Shown in pieces: positions 38,999 through 48,951 of a stretch of 64,000 nucleotides of DNA. A program made the position numbers and the translations under genes. The notes under the pieces were generated by a model. It saw only the letters and a list, made by a program, of their open reading frames with translations, was not told the origin of the DNA and did not search any database. Position 1 is the stretch's first letter. Every line of letters starts with the position of its first letter. Origin of the DNA: Cyanobium sp. ATX 6F1 (GTDB taxonomy: Bacteria; Cyanobacteriota; Cyanobacteriia; PCC-6307; Cyanobiaceae); the NCBI RefSeq assembly GCF_024346315.1, contig NZ_JAGQCS010000006.1, positions 62,001 through 126,000 on the forward strand, read 5' to 3'.

Positions 38999-41407
38999 AT
39001 GGCCGTCTCCCGCGTCAGCATGAACCGCACCCTTCGGTTCCGCGGGTCCAGGGGTTTTGGCGCCGCCCTGCCGCTGACGGCCGCTTCCCTGGCTCTGGTG
39101 GGTCTGCTGGCCCCGGGCCGGGCCCAGGCGCAGCAGCCGTCCAGCTCCAAGCCATCAGCCACCCCCACGGCGCAACCCGCCGCCCCTCAGTCGTCACCGA
39201 CCACAGGGCAGCCCAGCACTCCCCAGCCCGCACCCTCCCAGCCTGCACCGTCTCAGTCGGTACCGTCTCAGTCAGCACCGCCCCAGTCCCAGCAGACGGA
39301 TCAGGGCCCGGGTCCCGGTCCCGGTCCCAGCCCGGCGGGGCCACCCACGGGTGAGACCTTCACCCCCAGCGCCTCGGAGCCGCGCGTGCTGATCAGCGAG
39401 GTGGCGGTCGCGGGGCTCGATGGCCATCCCGAGCGAGAGCGATTGGAGCGGGCCGTCTACGACGCCATGGCCAGCCGCCCCGGCACCCGCGTCAGCCGCA
39501 GTGAACTGCAGAACGATCTCTCGGCGGTCTATGCCACCGGCTGGTTCTCGGATGTGCGCATCCAGCCCACCGACAGCGCCCTGGGCGTGAAGCTGGTGGT
39601 CACCGTGGCCCCGAACCCGGTGCTGCAGAAGGTCGAGATCGATCCGGTCAAGGCCAAGCTGCCCGCCAGCGTGATCAAGGACACCTTCGCCGCTGACTAC
39701 GGCAAGACCCTCAACCTCAACGCGCTCCAGAGCCGCATGCAGGAGCTGCAGCGCTGGTACTCCGACAAGGGCTACTCACTCGCCCGCGTCACCGGCCCGA
39801 ACCGGGTGAGCCCCGAGGGGGTGGTGGAGCTGCAGGTGCGGGAGGGCACGGTCAGTGGCGTGGAAGTGCAGTTCCTCAACAAGGAGGGATCGACCACCAA
39901 CGAGAAGGGCCAGCCGATCAAGGGCAAGACCAAGCCCTGGGTGGTGAGTCGGGAGATCTCGATCAAGCCCGGCGAGGTGTTCAACCGCCGTCAGCTCGAG
40001 GAGGACATCAAGCGGCTCTACGGCACGGGCCTGTTCGGTGACGTCAAGGTCACCCTCAAGCCCGTGCCGGCCACTCCCGGCGAGGTGGTGATCGTTCTGG
40101 GCATCGTCGAGCAATCCACCGGCTCCCTCTCCGGCGGCCTGGGCTACAGCCAGAGCCAGGGGGTGTTCGGCCAGATCCAGCTCCAGGACAGCAACCTGGC
40201 CGGCCGGGCCTGGGACACCTCGTTCAATTTCACCTACGGCCAGTACGGCGGCCTGGCGGACATTTCCTTCACGGACCCCTGGATCAAGGGGGACCGCTTC
40301 CGCACCGCCTTCCGGGCACGGGTGTTCCTCAGCCGCGATGTTCCCCAGATCTTCCAGAGCCAGGACAACGGCAACTTCAACACCGTTTCTGATGTCTCCT
40401 CGGATTTCTTCAAGGCGCCATCCACGGCCATCGCCAACAACATCTTCAACAGCAATAACCTGGCCGGCCGAACCTATGCCAACGTTCAGGAGGCCCAACA
40501 GGCGAACGGGGCCCTGGGGACCAACAACAACTGGTTCGCTCTCGATAACAACTCCATTGCCATCCAGCGGGTCGGCGGCAGCCTCCAGCTGATCCGGCCC
40601 CTCAATGGTGGCAATCCCTTCAAGAAGGCCCCCTGGACGGTTGTTGTCGGCCTCAATGCCCAGGAGGTTCGCCCGATCAACTTCGCGGGCGACACCATGC
40701 CCTACGGGGTGACGTCGACGTTCAACGGCGGCACCACCAACGTCAGCAACGTCATCTGCATCGCCTACAACTGCGCCACCTCGAACCAGCTGGTGGGCCT
40801 GCGCCTGGCGGCCACGCGCAACACCCTCAACGACGCCCGCAACCCCACCTCCGGCAACTTCCTGAGCCTGGGCACCGAACAGTTTCTGAGCGTTGGCCCT
40901 AACTCACCCACCTTCAACCGCCTGCGCGGCAGCTACACCCACTACATCCCGGTCAACTGGTTCAAGTTCTACAAGGGCTGCCGGCCCAAGCGGGGTGAGA
41001 CTGCTGATTGCAAACAGGCCCTGGCGTTCCAGGTCACCGCTGGCGCCAACATCGGTCAGCTGCCTCCCTACGAGGCCTTCTGCCTGGGTGGCTCCAACTC
41101 CGTGCGCGGCTTCTATGACTGCAACCTCGGGGTCGGGCGCAACTTCGGTGAAGCCACGATCGAATACCGCTTCCCCCTGTTCAGCATCGTCAGCGGCGAA
41201 CTGTTCATTGATGGCGGCACCGCCTTCGGCAGCCAGAAGGATGTGCCCGGCAATCCCGGTGAGCTGCTGGGCAAACCCGGTCAGGGCTTCTCGGTGGGCA
41301 CCGGCCTGATCGTGACCACACCGGTGGGCCCCCTGCGCCTGGAGGTGGCCAGCCAGGACTTCACCAGCAACTGGCGTTTCAACCTGGGTGTGGGCTGGAA
41401 GTTCTAG
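38999..41407 (+). CDS. bamA: Outer-membrane assembly protein BamA/Omp85 (Toc75-like)
   Basis: The product is the core of the outer-membrane beta-barrel insertion machine. The protein (about 802 residues from ATG 38999) has a signal sequence ending GRAQAQ. A Pro/Ser/Gln-rich linker (residues about 45-120) follows, then three POTRA domains (ISEVAVAGLDGHPERERLER onward; DVKVTLKPVPATPGEVVIVL). The Omp85 barrel has LGYSQSQGVFGQIQLQDSNL, LGGSNSVRGFYDC and a terminal aromatic strand (FNLGVGWKF). It begins an envelope cluster with lpxC, fabZ, lpxA and lpxB. A TTG at 38984 and ATG at 39020 are alternative starts. Confidence 0.94.
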   Translation: MAVSRVSMNRTLRFRGSRGFGAALPLTAASLALVGLLAPGRAQAQQPSSSKPSATPTAQPAAPQSSPTTGQPSTPQPAPSQPAPSQSVPSQSAPPQSQQTDQGPGPGPGPSPAGPPTGETFTPSASEPRVLISEVAVAGLDGHPERERLERAVYDAMASRPGTRVSRSELQNDLSAVYATGWFSDVRIQPTDSALGVKLVVTVAPNPVLQKVEIDPVKAKLPASVIKDTFAADYGKTLNLNALQSRMQELQRWYSDKGYSLARVTGPNRVSPEGVVELQVREGTVSGVEVQFLNKEGSTTNEKGQPIKGKTKPWVVSREISIKPGEVFNRRQLEEDIKRLYGTGLFGDVKVTLKPVPATPGEVVIVLGIVEQSTGSLSGGLGYSQSQGVFGQIQLQDSNLAGRAWDTSFNFTYGQYGGLADISFTDPWIKGDRFRTAFRARVFLSRDVPQIFQSQDNGNFNTVSDVSSDFFKAPSTAIANNIFNSNNLAGRTYANVQEAQQANGALGTNNNWFALDNNSIAIQRVGGSLQLIRPLNGGNPFKKAPWTVVVGLNAQEVRPINFAGDTMPYGVTSTFNGGTTNVSNVICIAYNCATSNQLVGLRLAATRNTLNDARNPTSGNFLSLGTEQFLSVGPNSPTFNRLRGSYTHYIPVNWFKFYKGCRPKRGETADCKQALAFQVTAGANIGQLPPYEAFCLGGSNSVRGFYDCNLGVGRNFGEATIEYRFPLFSIVSGELFIDGGTAFGSQKDVPGNPGELLGKPGQGFSVGTGLIVTTPVGPLRLEVASQDFTSNWRFNLGVGWKF

Positions 41408-42258
41408 TGAGCCTCTGGCCTGAGACCTACCAGCAGGCCTGGACGCTGCGGGGACCTGTGGAGCGATGTGGGGTGGGGTTGCACAGCGGTGCCAGCACCC
41501 GGGTGCGGCTGGAGCCCTGCGAACGGCCCGGCTTCTGGCTGGGGGCCCTGGGGAACGGCTCCGGAGGCCTGACCCGGCTGCACCCCAGCCAGGTGAAGGA
41601 CACGCGGCTCTGCACGGCCCTCCAGCTGGATCAGCAGCGCCTGGCCACGGTGGAGCATCTGCTGGCGGCCCTGGTGGGTACGGGCCTGACCCATGTGGAA
41701 CTGCGGGTGGAGGGCGAGGAGGTGCCCCTGCTGGATGGTTCCGCCCAGGGCTGGGTGGAAGCGATCGCCGAGGCGGGGCTGCACCCGTTGGGGGAACGGG
41801 AACCACTGCAGGTCTTGGCGTCGCCGATCTGCGTGCACCAGGGTCTGGGTTTCCTCACCGCCATCCCCTGCGATCGGGTGCGCCTGGCGGCCGCCGTGGA
41901 GTACCCCCAGGCCGCGATCGGCCGCCAGCTGTTCAGCCTCGAGCTCACCCCCCAAAGCTTCGTGGCCGAGCTGGCGCCGGCCCGCACCTTCGGCTTCCGC
42001 GAGCAGATCGAACAGTTGCGCGCCGCGGGTCTGATCCAGGGCGGGGCCCTGGAGAATGCCTTGGTTTGCGATGGGGATCACTGGATCAATCCGCCCCTTC
42101 GCTTCGCTGATGAACCGGTGCGCCATAAGCTGCTGGACCTGCTGGGGGACCTGGCACTGGTGGGCCTCCCCCAGGCCCAGGTGTTCGCCTACCGCGGGTC
42201 CCATGGGCTTCATACGTCCATGGCCGCGGCCCTTGCCGCCCAGTTCCGCCCCTCCTGA
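41407..42258 (+). CDS. lpxC: UDP-3-O-acyl-N-acetylglucosamine deacetylase
   Basis: The product catalyses the committed, Zn-dependent step of lipid A synthesis. It starts at GTG 41407, overlapping the bamA stop by one base. Motifs are [20 protein letters not shown], the first zinc His in [55 protein letters not shown] (catalytic region), and the second metal site [18 protein letters not shown]. The 283 residues are slightly shorter than E. coli LpxC. fabZ follows after 5 bp. Confidence 0.95.
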   Translation: MSLWPETYQQAWTLRGPVERCGVGLHSGASTRVRLEPCERPGFWLGALGNGSGGLTRLHPSQVKDTRLCTALQLDQQRLATVEHLLAALVGTGLTHVELRVEGEEVPLLDGSAQGWVEAIAEAGLHPLGEREPLQVLASPICVHQGLGFLTAIPCDRVRLAAAVEYPQAAIGRQLFSLELTPQSFVAELAPARTFGFREQIEQLRAAGLIQGGALENALVCDGDHWINPPLRFADEPVRHKLLDLLGDLALVGLPQAQVFAYRGSHGLHTSMAAALAAQFRPS

Positions 42259-42263
42259 GCCCC

Positions 42264-42719
42264 TTGTCCGTGTCCCCCGCCGGCGCCGCCATCCTTACCA
42301 GTGAGCAGATCCTCTCCCTGCTGCCCCACCGTTTCCCCTTCGCCCTGGTGGACCGGGTGATCGAGCATGAACCCGGCAAACGGGCGGTGGCGATCAAGAA
42401 CGTGACGCTCAACGAGCCCCAGTTCCAGGGCCATTTCCCTGGCAGGCCCCTGATGCCAGGGGTGCTGATCGTGGAGGCCATGGCCCAGGTGGGGGGACTG
42501 ATCGTGGTTCAGATGCCTGAATTCGAGAAAGGGCTGTTCGTGTTCGCCGGCATCGATGGGGTGCGTTTCCGCCGGCCGGTGGTGCCGGGGGATCAGTTGC
42601 GGATCAGTTGTGAGTTGCTCAGCCTCAAGCGCAGGCGCTTCGGCAAGGTGCGCGCCGAGGCCACCGTCGATGGTGAGCTGGTCTGCGCCGGGGAATTGAT
42701 GTTTTCTCTGATGCAATAA
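42264..42719 (+). CDS. fabZ: 3-hydroxyacyl-ACP dehydratase
   Basis: The product dehydrates 3-hydroxyacyl-ACP in fatty-acid elongation. The hot-dog fold carries the catalytic His in [20 protein letters not shown] and the Glu in [18 protein letters not shown], with [13 protein letters not shown] between. It begins at TTG 42264 (or GTG 42270). Its place between lpxC and lpxA supplies hydroxyacyl-ACP chemistry for both membrane lipids and lipid A. Confidence 0.95.
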   Translation: MSVSPAGAAILTSEQILSLLPHRFPFALVDRVIEHEPGKRAVAIKNVTLNEPQFQGHFPGRPLMPGVLIVEAMAQVGGLIVVQMPEFEKGLFVFAGIDGVRFRRPVVPGDQLRISCELLSLKRRRFGKVRAEATVDGELVCAGELMFSLMQ

Positions 42720-42723
42720 GACG

Positions 42724-43548
42724 ATGACGTCCTCGGCAGTTCAGGTGAGCATTCATCCCACCGCGGTGGTCGACCCCCGCGCCGAGCTCGAGGCCGGCGT
42801 GGTGGTGGGTCCGTACACGGTGATCGGTCCCGATGTGGTGATCGGCGCCGGCAGCACCCTGGGACCCCACGTGGTGATCGATGGTCACGTGCGCATGGGC
42901 AAGGGCAACAGGATCTTCCCTGGGGCCTGCATCGGCCTGGAACCCCAGGATCTCAAGTACAACGGCGCCCCGACCGAGGTGGTGATCGGGGATGACAACG
43001 CCATCCGCGAGTGCGTCACGATCAACCGCGCCACCGCCGAAGGGGAGCAGACCCGGATCGGCAGCGGAAATCTGCTGATGGCCTACAGCCATCTGGGTCA
43101 CAACTGCCAGCTGGGTGACCGCATCGTGGTGGCCAACAACGTCGCCATCGCCGGCCATGTGCTGATCGGTGATCGGGCGGTGATCGGCGGGGTGCTCGGC
43201 ATCCACCAGTTCGTGCAGATCGGCACGTTGGCGATGGTGGGCGGCATGAGCCGCATCGATCGGGACATCCCTCCGTTTGCGATCGTCGAGGGCCACCCTG
43301 GCCGGTTGCGGGGGCTCAACCGCGTGGGCCTGAAGCGCAGCGGCCTTGATCGTCAGGACGGTGGCGAACAGCTGCGCCAGCTGCAGGAGGTCTGGAACAT
43401 GATCTACCGGAGCGATTGGGTGCTGGCCGAAGCCCTGCGCCAGGTGCGCGCGCTTGAACTGTTGCCCGCCTCCGAGGAATTGTGTGCCTTCCTGGAGGCG
43501 TCGATCCAGCCCGGCCGCCGGGGTCCCTTGCCTGCCCAGCGTTCATGA
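42724..43548 (+). CDS. lpxA: Acyl-[ACP]--UDP-N-acetylglucosamine O-acyltransferase
   Basis: The product is the first enzyme of lipid A synthesis. The left-handed beta-helix is visible as hexapeptide repeats from [20 protein letters not shown] through [20 protein letters not shown]. The catalytic His is in [20 protein letters not shown]. The C-terminal helical domain ([20 protein letters not shown]) completes 274 residues. It follows fabZ by 4 bp, and its stop overlaps the lpxB start. Confidence 0.96.
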   Translation: MTSSAVQVSIHPTAVVDPRAELEAGVVVGPYTVIGPDVVIGAGSTLGPHVVIDGHVRMGKGNRIFPGACIGLEPQDLKYNGAPTEVVIGDDNAIRECVTINRATAEGEQTRIGSGNLLMAYSHLGHNCQLGDRIVVANNVAIAGHVLIGDRAVIGGVLGIHQFVQIGTLAMVGGMSRIDRDIPPFAIVEGHPGRLRGLNRVGLKRSGLDRQDGGEQLRQLQEVWNMIYRSDWVLAEALRQVRALELLPASEELCAFLEASIQPGRRGPLPAQRS

Positions 43549-44750
43549 GCCGACTGCTGATCAGCACCGGTGAGGTGTCCGGGGACCTCCAGGGCGGCCT
43601 GCTGATCGAAGCGCTCCACAAGGAGGCCCGGCGGCGGGGCCAGCCCCTGGACATCGTCGCCCTCGGGGGGGAGCGCATGGAGCGGGCCGGTGCCCTGCTC
43701 CTGGCCAACACCGCGTCGATGGGCTCGATCGGCCTCTGGGAAGTGCTGCCGCTCGTGCTCCCCACCCTGCGGCTGCAGCGGCGGGTGGGCCGCTGGTTGA
43801 GGGATCACCCCCCCGATGGCCTGGTGCTGATCGACTACGTCGGCGCCAACGTCAACCTGGGCCGCCGGCTCAAACGCCTCAGCCCCAGCCTGCCGATCAT
43901 CTACTACATCGCCCCCCAGGAATGGGCCTGGCGTTATGGCGAGGGCAGCACCACCCACCTGATCGCCTTCACCGACCGGATCCTGGCGATCTTTCCCGAG
44001 GAGGCACGCTTCTACGCCGCCCAGGGCGCCCGGGTGAGCTGGGTGGGCCACCCCCTGCTCGACACCCTGGAGGAGCAACCCAGCCGTGGGGACGCCCGGC
44101 GCCAGCTGGGACTGAGCGGCGACGAGCAGCTGCTGCTGGTCTCGCCCGCGTCCCGAGCCCAGGAGCTGCGTTACCTGCTGCCCCCGTTGGTGGCGGCGGC
44201 GGCCCGGCTGCAGCGCCGCTTCCCGCAGCTGCGCGTGATCGTGCCGGCGGGTCTGGCGGGCTTTGAGGAGCCCCTGAAACAGGCCGTGGCGGCGGTGGGC
44301 CTCGACGCCACGGTGGTGCCGGCCGCGGAAGCCAACCGTCTGCGTCCGGTGCACTGCGCGGCGGCCGACCTGGCCCTGACCAAATCGGGCACGGTGAATC
44401 TGGAGCTGGCCCTGCGCGGCGTTCCGCAGGTGGTGGGCTACCGGGTCAGCCGGCCCACGGCCTTCGTGGCTCGCCATCTGCTTCGCTTCGCGGTGCCCCA
44501 CATTTCCCCGGTCAACCTGGTGCTTGATGAGCGGCTGGTGCCGGAGCTGCTGCAGGAAGGCCTCACGGCTGAAGCCATCGAAGCGGCGGCGGCGCCGCTG
44601 CTGGAGGATGGTCCGGCGCGTCAGCGCATCCTCGAAGGCTATGGGCGTCTGCGCTGCGCCCTTGGGGAGCCGGGGGTCACCCAGCGGGCGGCGGCGGCGA
44701 TCCTGGACCAGTTGCCTGCCTCTGCCCTCCCCTCCATCTCGGCCGCCTGA
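43545..44750 (+). CDS. lpxB: Lipid-A-disaccharide synthase
   Basis: This is the glycosyltransferase that joins UDP-diacylglucosamine and lipid X. The start at ATG 43545 ([20 protein letters not shown]) is fixed by the ATGA overlap with lpxA. Motifs are [56 protein letters not shown] and the acceptor/donor region [20 protein letters not shown]. The 401 residues are normal. msrA begins directly after the stop. Confidence 0.95.
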   Translation: MSRLLISTGEVSGDLQGGLLIEALHKEARRRGQPLDIVALGGERMERAGALLLANTASMGSIGLWEVLPLVLPTLRLQRRVGRWLRDHPPDGLVLIDYVGANVNLGRRLKRLSPSLPIIYYIAPQEWAWRYGEGSTTHLIAFTDRILAIFPEEARFYAAQGARVSWVGHPLLDTLEEQPSRGDARRQLGLSGDEQLLLVSPASRAQELRYLLPPLVAAAARLQRRFPQLRVIVPAGLAGFEEPLKQAVAAVGLDATVVPAAEANRLRPVHCAAADLALTKSGTVNLELALRGVPQVVGYRVSRPTAFVARHLLRFAVPHISPVNLVLDERLVPELLQEGLTAEAIEAAAAPLLEDGPARQRILEGYGRLRCALGEPGVTQRAAAAILDQLPASALPSISAA

Positions 44751-45398
44751 ATGGAACCAGCCTCCCGATCGATCCTGCGCCCGATCGCCCTGGCTCTGGT
44801 GCTGCTGCTGACTTTCGTGGCGCCGGCCCAGGCGGCGATGGAGGAGGCGGTGTTCGCCGGTGGCTGCTTCTGGTGCCTGGAGCACGACCTGGAGGGCTTA
44901 CCTGGGGTGCTCGAGGCGGTCAGTGGCTACAGCGGTGGCCCGGGGAGCAAGCCCACCTACGCCCAGGTGTCGGCGGGGGGCACCGGCCACCAGGAAAGCG
45001 TCAAGGTGCGGTTCGATTCGGCCCGGCTCAGCTATCCCACCCTGCTGCGCAGTTACTGGCGCAACGTGGACGCCCTCGATGGGGGAGGTCAGTTCTGCGA
45101 CCGGGGTGATTCCTACCGCCCGGTGATTTTCACCAGCGGCGCCAGCCAGGCGGAGCAGGCCCGCGCCAGCCTGCTCGCCGCGGCGCGCGAATTGAAACGC
45201 CCTCCCGCGGCGTTGAAGGTGCAGATTCGCCCGGCTGCAGCGTTCTGGCCCGCCGAGGAGTATCACCAGAACTTCGCTGAACGCAACAGCCTCAAATACA
45301 ACTACTACCGCTGGTCCTGCCGCCGTGACAGGCGTCTTGACCAGCTCTGGGGCTCAAAGGCCCGCACCGCCACTCCCTGGAGTGCCCCGGCGAAGTGA
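44751..45398 (+). CDS. msrA: Peptide-methionine (S)-S-oxide reductase, exported
   Basis: The product reduces methionine-S-sulfoxide. The N terminus is a Sec-type signal peptide (SRSILRPIALALVLLLTFVA, then PAQAA). The catalytic motif is AGGCFWCLEHDLEG, with C39 as nucleophile and C42. The family segments SGYSGGPGSKPTYAQVSAGG, GHQESVKVRFD and QFCDRGDSYRPVIF follow, with AEEYHQNFAERNSLKYNYYR near the end. It begins immediately at the lpxB stop, so it sits in the envelope operon. This suggests a periplasmic role. Confidence 0.93.
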   Translation: MEPASRSILRPIALALVLLLTFVAPAQAAMEEAVFAGGCFWCLEHDLEGLPGVLEAVSGYSGGPGSKPTYAQVSAGGTGHQESVKVRFDSARLSYPTLLRSYWRNVDALDGGGQFCDRGDSYRPVIFTSGASQAEQARASLLAAARELKRPPAALKVQIRPAAAFWPAEEYHQNFAERNSLKYNYYRWSCRRDRRLDQLWGSKARTATPWSAPAK

Positions 45399-45482
45399 CC
45401 ATTGTCGACGCCGATGGGCCCATCCACTGGAGCGTGATCCGTACATTTGCCCAGGCCCATGGGCCCTGACGCCCTTAGCGTG

Positions 45483-45728
45483 ATGGCAGCGCAACGCCCG
45501 TTGGCGATGTATCTGCTGACGATCAAGGAAGGCCTGCATACCCGCCATGTGGGTCCCTACGCAAGCCCCAAGGAAGCGGCCGAAGATCTCGATCGTCTGT
45601 TGGCCTCCTGCAGCGATCGCGCCCACTGGCAGATCCACGCCCTGGAATCGCCAGCCGGGCTGCAGAAGCAGGAGGGCCACCCCGGGGGGCGAGGGGCCTC
45701 AGCTGGGGTTGCGGGGATAGCCGCGTAG
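45483..45728 (+). CDS. Small conserved hypothetical protein
   Basis: This short gene of about 81 codons encodes MAAQRPLAMYLLTIKEGLHT, then RHVGPYASPKEAAEDLDRLL. The first 60 residues form a plausible compact alpha/beta domain of the type annotated as hypothetical in picocyanobacteria. The tail is low-complexity (GGRGASAGVAGIAA) and overlaps the convergent membrane-protein gene by 30 bp. The true start may be ATG 45507 (MYLLTIKEGL). I cannot assign a function. Confidence 0.6.
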   Translation: MAAQRPLAMYLLTIKEGLHTRHVGPYASPKEAAEDLDRLLASCSDRAHWQIHALESPAGLQKQEGHPGGRGASAGVAGIAA

Positions 45729-45932
45729 CAGGCCGCTTTCGATCATCAGGCCCACGCCGGCGGTCACGCAGATCAGGCTGAGGGTGCCGTACCAGAACCA
45801 GGGGCCGTGGGGCTGGCCGAGGGCCTGCTGGGTCTTGCGCACCACCGCTTCTCCGAACAGGCAAAGCCCCAGGGGCAGCAGCAGCACCCCTGATTGGGCG
45901 CGAAGGTACCAACGCAGTTTCTGAACGGCCAT
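45699..45932 (-). CDS. Small conserved membrane protein
   Basis: The 77-residue protein has two hydrophobic segments, SGVLLLPLGLCLFGEAVV and WFWYGTLSLICVTAGVGLMI. The N terminus MAVQKLRWYLRAQ is basic, giving an expected N-in topology. The conserved-looking GLCLFGEA and AVVRKTQ segments suggest a small cyanobacterial membrane protein. No family name is recalled. It may share a transcript with pepA, which lies upstream-adjacent on the same map side and strand orientation. Confidence 0.65.
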   Translation of the reverse strand: MAVQKLRWYLRAQSGVLLLPLGLCLFGEAVVRKTQQALGQPHGPWFWYGTLSLICVTAGVGLMIESGLLRGYPRNPS

Positions 45933-45962
45933 GGCTCGGGTCAGACGTCAGCGCAGCCCAAC

Positions 45963-47456
45963 CTAGGCCGGGCCTCCACTCCTCACCCAGTTCACCAGGG
46001 TGCGCACGCCGAAGCCCGTGGCCCCGGCTGGATCGAGCCCCCGGCCCTTGTCGCTCCAGACGGTGCCGGCGATGTCCAGGTGGGCCCAGGCCAGATCCGG
46101 CCGCACGAACTCCTGCAGGAACAGGGCGGCGGTGATCGACCCCCCGGGCCGCGGGCCGGTGTTCTTGAGGTCGGCCACGGGGCTCTTGAGCCCTTCGATG
46201 TAGGAGGCCTGCAGGGGCAGGCGCCAGAAGCTCTCGCCCCCATCGCGGCCGGCCGTCACCAGGGCCTCGGCCAGGCTGTCGCTGGGGCTCCAGAGCCCGG
46301 CGATTTCCTCCCCCAGGGCGATCACGACGGCTCCGGTGAGGGTGGCCAGGTCGACCACGGCATCCAGTTCCAGCTTGCAGGCATAGACCAGGGCGTCGGC
46401 CAGGGTGAGGCGGCCCTCGGCGTCGGTGTTGTTGACCTCGATCGTCTTGCCGTTGGAGGCAGTGACGATGTCGCCGGGGTGGAGGGCGTCGCCGCTGATC
46501 ATGTTTTCGCAGGCGGCCACGATCATGTGCACCTCGATGCCCTCGGGCTTGAGTTCGGCGATCGCCCGCGCTGCCCCGAGCACGGCGGCGCTGCCGCCCA
46601 TGTCGTACTTCATCATCTCGATCTGGGAGCCCGCCGTTTTGAGGTTGTAGCCACCGGAATCGAAGGTGAGCCCCTTGCCCACCAGGGCGACCCGGCGGCG
46701 CACCTCCCCGGCTGGGTGGTACGTGAGGTGGATGAACTTGGGCGGCAGGCTTGAGGCCTGGCTCACCGCCAGGTAGGCGCCCATGCCCAGGGCCTCGCAG
46801 TCGGCGCGCTCCAGCACCTTGAGCTCCAGGCCGAAGTCCCGGGCGATGGCGGCGGCGGTGTCCGCCAGGGCCTGGGGGGTGACCACGTTGGGGGGGGCCG
46901 CCACTAGCTCCCGGGCCAGTTCCACCCCGGCGCAGGTGGCCCCCACGGCCGCCAGAACGCCATCGTGGGCGGCCTCGAAGCCCAGCAGGCTCACACGCTC
47001 GGGCAGGGGGCGGGTCTCCGCCTCACTCTTGAAGCGCTGGTCGGCATAGAGGCTCAGGCGCACGGCGCCGGCGATGGCGCTGACCGCCTCCGCTGGCTCC
47101 ACTCCCGCCAGCGGCAGTGCCAGGCCCAGGTCGGTGCCTCCCGCCGCCAACGACGCCTTGGCGGCGGCGGCGGCGGCCCGCCTCAGGCCGGCCAGATCGA
47201 AGGCTTCGGCCTCACCCAGCCCCACCAGCAGCAGGGTGCCGGGGCGGCGTCCCAGCCAGTCGAAACTCAGCACTTCGCCGGGTTTGGCCTTGAAGCGGCG
47301 TTGCTCCAGCCGCTCCTTCAGCCCAGGGCCGAAGTGGGCCTCCAGGGCCTCCAGAGTGGTGCCGTCCTCACCGCTGAACAGACCCACCGCCAGGGTGTCA
47401 CCATTCCCACTGCTGGCCCAGCTGCTGGCATCGGCGGGGGTGCAGCGAAACTCCAT
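45963..47456 (-). CDS. pepA: Leucyl aminopeptidase (M17 family)
   Basis: The product is a hexameric Zn/Mn aminopeptidase that releases N-terminal residues. The catalytic domain shows VALVGKGLTFDSGGYNLKTA, EMMKYDMGGSAAVLGAARAI, the signature NTDAEGRLTLADALVYACKL, and late metal or active-site residues in LATLTGAVVIALGEEIAGLW. The N-terminal domain is more variable. The 497 residues are normal. It could have the DNA-binding side role known in E. coli, but nothing here shows this. Confidence 0.95.
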   Translation of the reverse strand: MEFRCTPADASSWASSGNGDTLAVGLFSGEDGTTLEALEAHFGPGLKERLEQRRFKAKPGEVLSFDWLGRRPGTLLLVGLGEAEAFDLAGLRRAAAAAAKASLAAGGTDLGLALPLAGVEPAEAVSAIAGAVRLSLYADQRFKSEAETRPLPERVSLLGFEAAHDGVLAAVGATCAGVELARELVAAPPNVVTPQALADTAAAIARDFGLELKVLERADCEALGMGAYLAVSQASSLPPKFIHLTYHPAGEVRRRVALVGKGLTFDSGGYNLKTAGSQIEMMKYDMGGSAAVLGAARAIAELKPEGIEVHMIVAACENMISGDALHPGDIVTASNGKTIEVNNTDAEGRLTLADALVYACKLELDAVVDLATLTGAVVIALGEEIAGLWSPSDSLAEALVTAGRDGGESFWRLPLQASYIEGLKSPVADLKNTGPRPGGSITAALFLQEFVRPDLAWAHLDIAGTVWSDKGRGLDPAGATGFGVRTLVNWVRSGGPA

Positions 47457-47528
47457 CGTTGGGCCAGATCAGACGCCGCGATCGTAGCCAGTGCGCCCCT
47501 AGGCATCGCTGCGCCCAGGGTGCTTCGC

Positions 47529-48143
47529 TCAGGCCGGTTCGGCGTGGAAGGGGGTCGCCCAGCGCCGGCGGGTTTCCTTGTTGAAGGGCGGCTGCCAGCG
47601 CTGGATCAGGGCCTGCTCCAGCGCCCGCCGGGGCCGAACGGCGGTGGGCACATCGAACCAGAAGCGGATGCTCAGGCGACCCGTGAGCCCCACGCTGGCG
47701 GTCGCCTCGCCATAGGCGGCCAGGTAGTCCTTGCAGTCGTGCTCCCCCTTCCAGCGCTGCTCGGCGCGGCCCGTTTCGCCGATGTACAGCAGCAGGGGGG
47801 AGGCCAGATGGGGCGGCTGATCAATCACCACGTAGAGGGCGGCCCCCCGCTGGGGGGCGCTGGGCCAGCGCCAGAACTGCAGGTGCTGGGGGGTGAGGGC
47901 CAGGGGCGCGAAGGCGGCGGCCAGCTCGGTGGCGCTCACCGCGGCGTGGGCGAACAGAGTGGCCTGGGCCGGTCGCGGTGGGTCTGAAGTGCTGGCCGCC
48001 TCGAACAGCGGGCGCTGGAAGGCGATCAGCCGCTGCTGCCACTGCTCCAGTTGGTGGCGCAACAGCGGTAGCTCCGGGGCGGCCGGGGTGGCCCCCAGGG
48101 GCAGCGGGGCCTGTGGGTCGAACAGATCCCCCTGGCGAGCCAT
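47529..48143 (-). CDS. GIY-YIG-type nuclease-fold protein
   Basis: The 204-residue protein contains a C-terminal GIY-YIG-like module: ALYVVIDQPPHLASPLLLYI, then GETGRAEQRWKGEHDCKDYL. The later helix is ALEQALIQRWQPPFNKETRR with the metal-binding Glu and Asn-Lys. The N-terminal 100 residues are a separate domain (LPLLRHQLEQWQQRLIAFQR, PPRPAQATLFAHAAVSA). The function is not known; a structure-specific nuclease is inferred. It begins just after the HhH protein gene ends. Confidence 0.78.
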   Translation of the reverse strand: MARQGDLFDPQAPLPLGATPAAPELPLLRHQLEQWQQRLIAFQRPLFEAASTSDPPRPAQATLFAHAAVSATELAAAFAPLALTPQHLQFWRWPSAPQRGAALYVVIDQPPHLASPLLLYIGETGRAEQRWKGEHDCKDYLAAYGEATASVGLTGRLSIRFWFDVPTAVRPRRALEQALIQRWQPPFNKETRRRWATPFHAEPA

Positions 48144-48144
48144 C

Positions 48145-48843
48145 TCAGCGGCCCCCCGCTTCGGGTTTCGGCAGCATGGGCCCCACGGGCCCGGTGCCGA
48201 AGCGGACCTTGCCGATCAGCGCCTCGACCACATCGGCGGGCAGCTGCAAGCGCTGCTGCAGATCGGCCAGATCCAGGAAGGCCCCCCGCTGGCGCTCCCG
48301 CAGCAGCCGTTGGTTGCGTTCGCCGGAGAGGCCCAGGCGCCGCTCCAGTTGTTCGCCGCTGGCCTGGTTGAGGTCGAGCGGCGGCGGGCCTGCCTTGGGC
48401 GGATCGGTGTACCAGCTGAAGCGCAGCAGAGGCTGCCAGCCCCGCAGCACCGGCTCCGGCAGCTCCAGCAGCCGTTGGAGATCCTCGGGCCCGCTCAGTT
48501 GCACCCCGCCCCCTTGGAGCCGCAGCAGCAGGTCCACCTGGCGGGGGGTGCAGCCCGGCAGCCGCAACCAGTCGGTGGCGGTGGCCCGGTTCACATCCAG
48601 ATGCCAGCCCAGGGCGGCGGCGTGGGCGACCTCCTCAAAGCTGCGCAGGCGCAGGGCGGGGTTCTGGCGCAGTTTCAGGGCCAGCAACTCGCGCTCGATC
48701 CGCTCGGCCTCCGCCTCTGGAGCACCCCCTGCGGGGGCGGGTTCCGCTCCGGCGCCATGGGTTCGGCCGCGTTCAGCCGGCAGCTGGCCCGTGGCCTCCA
48801 GCAGACGGCGGGCGATGGGATCCAACCAGTGGCCCTTGGCCAT
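48145..48843 (-). CDS. Helix-hairpin-helix (ComEA-like) domain protein
   Basis: The protein has about 232 residues from ATG 48843 (MAKGHWLDPIARRLLEATGQ). It has two HhH-type modules: DVNRATATDWLRLPGCTPRQ, and PPLDLNQASGEQLERRLGLS, then DLADLQQRLQLPADVVEALI. These bind DNA non-specifically in ComEA and related proteins, but no signal peptide or membrane anchor is visible, unlike ComEA. The neighbouring GIY-YIG gene, one base downstream, suggests a shared DNA-related unit. Confidence 0.8.
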   Translation of the reverse strand: MAKGHWLDPIARRLLEATGQLPAERGRTHGAGAEPAPAGGAPEAEAERIERELLALKLRQNPALRLRSFEEVAHAAALGWHLDVNRATATDWLRLPGCTPRQVDLLLRLQGGGVQLSGPEDLQRLLELPEPVLRGWQPLLRFSWYTDPPKAGPPPLDLNQASGEQLERRLGLSGERNQRLLRERQRGAFLDLADLQQRLQLPADVVEALIGKVRFGTGPVGPMLPKPEAGGR

Positions 48844-48951
48844 GGGGCGTGGGATCGCGCTGAACTGGCTGGAAGTTAGCGGCAGCGCCACGGCTGTCAT
48901 GCCACTGCTTTCGTGCCACTGCTTTCATGCCGCTGCCAGCGCTGGCAACCT

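Noticed and set aside
45973-45984. ACTCCTCACCC, close to the conserved loop of the small RNA Yfr1
   Set aside because: It differs from the Yfr1 loop at the end, lies inside the 3' coding end of pepA and has no flanking stem-loops of that RNA.
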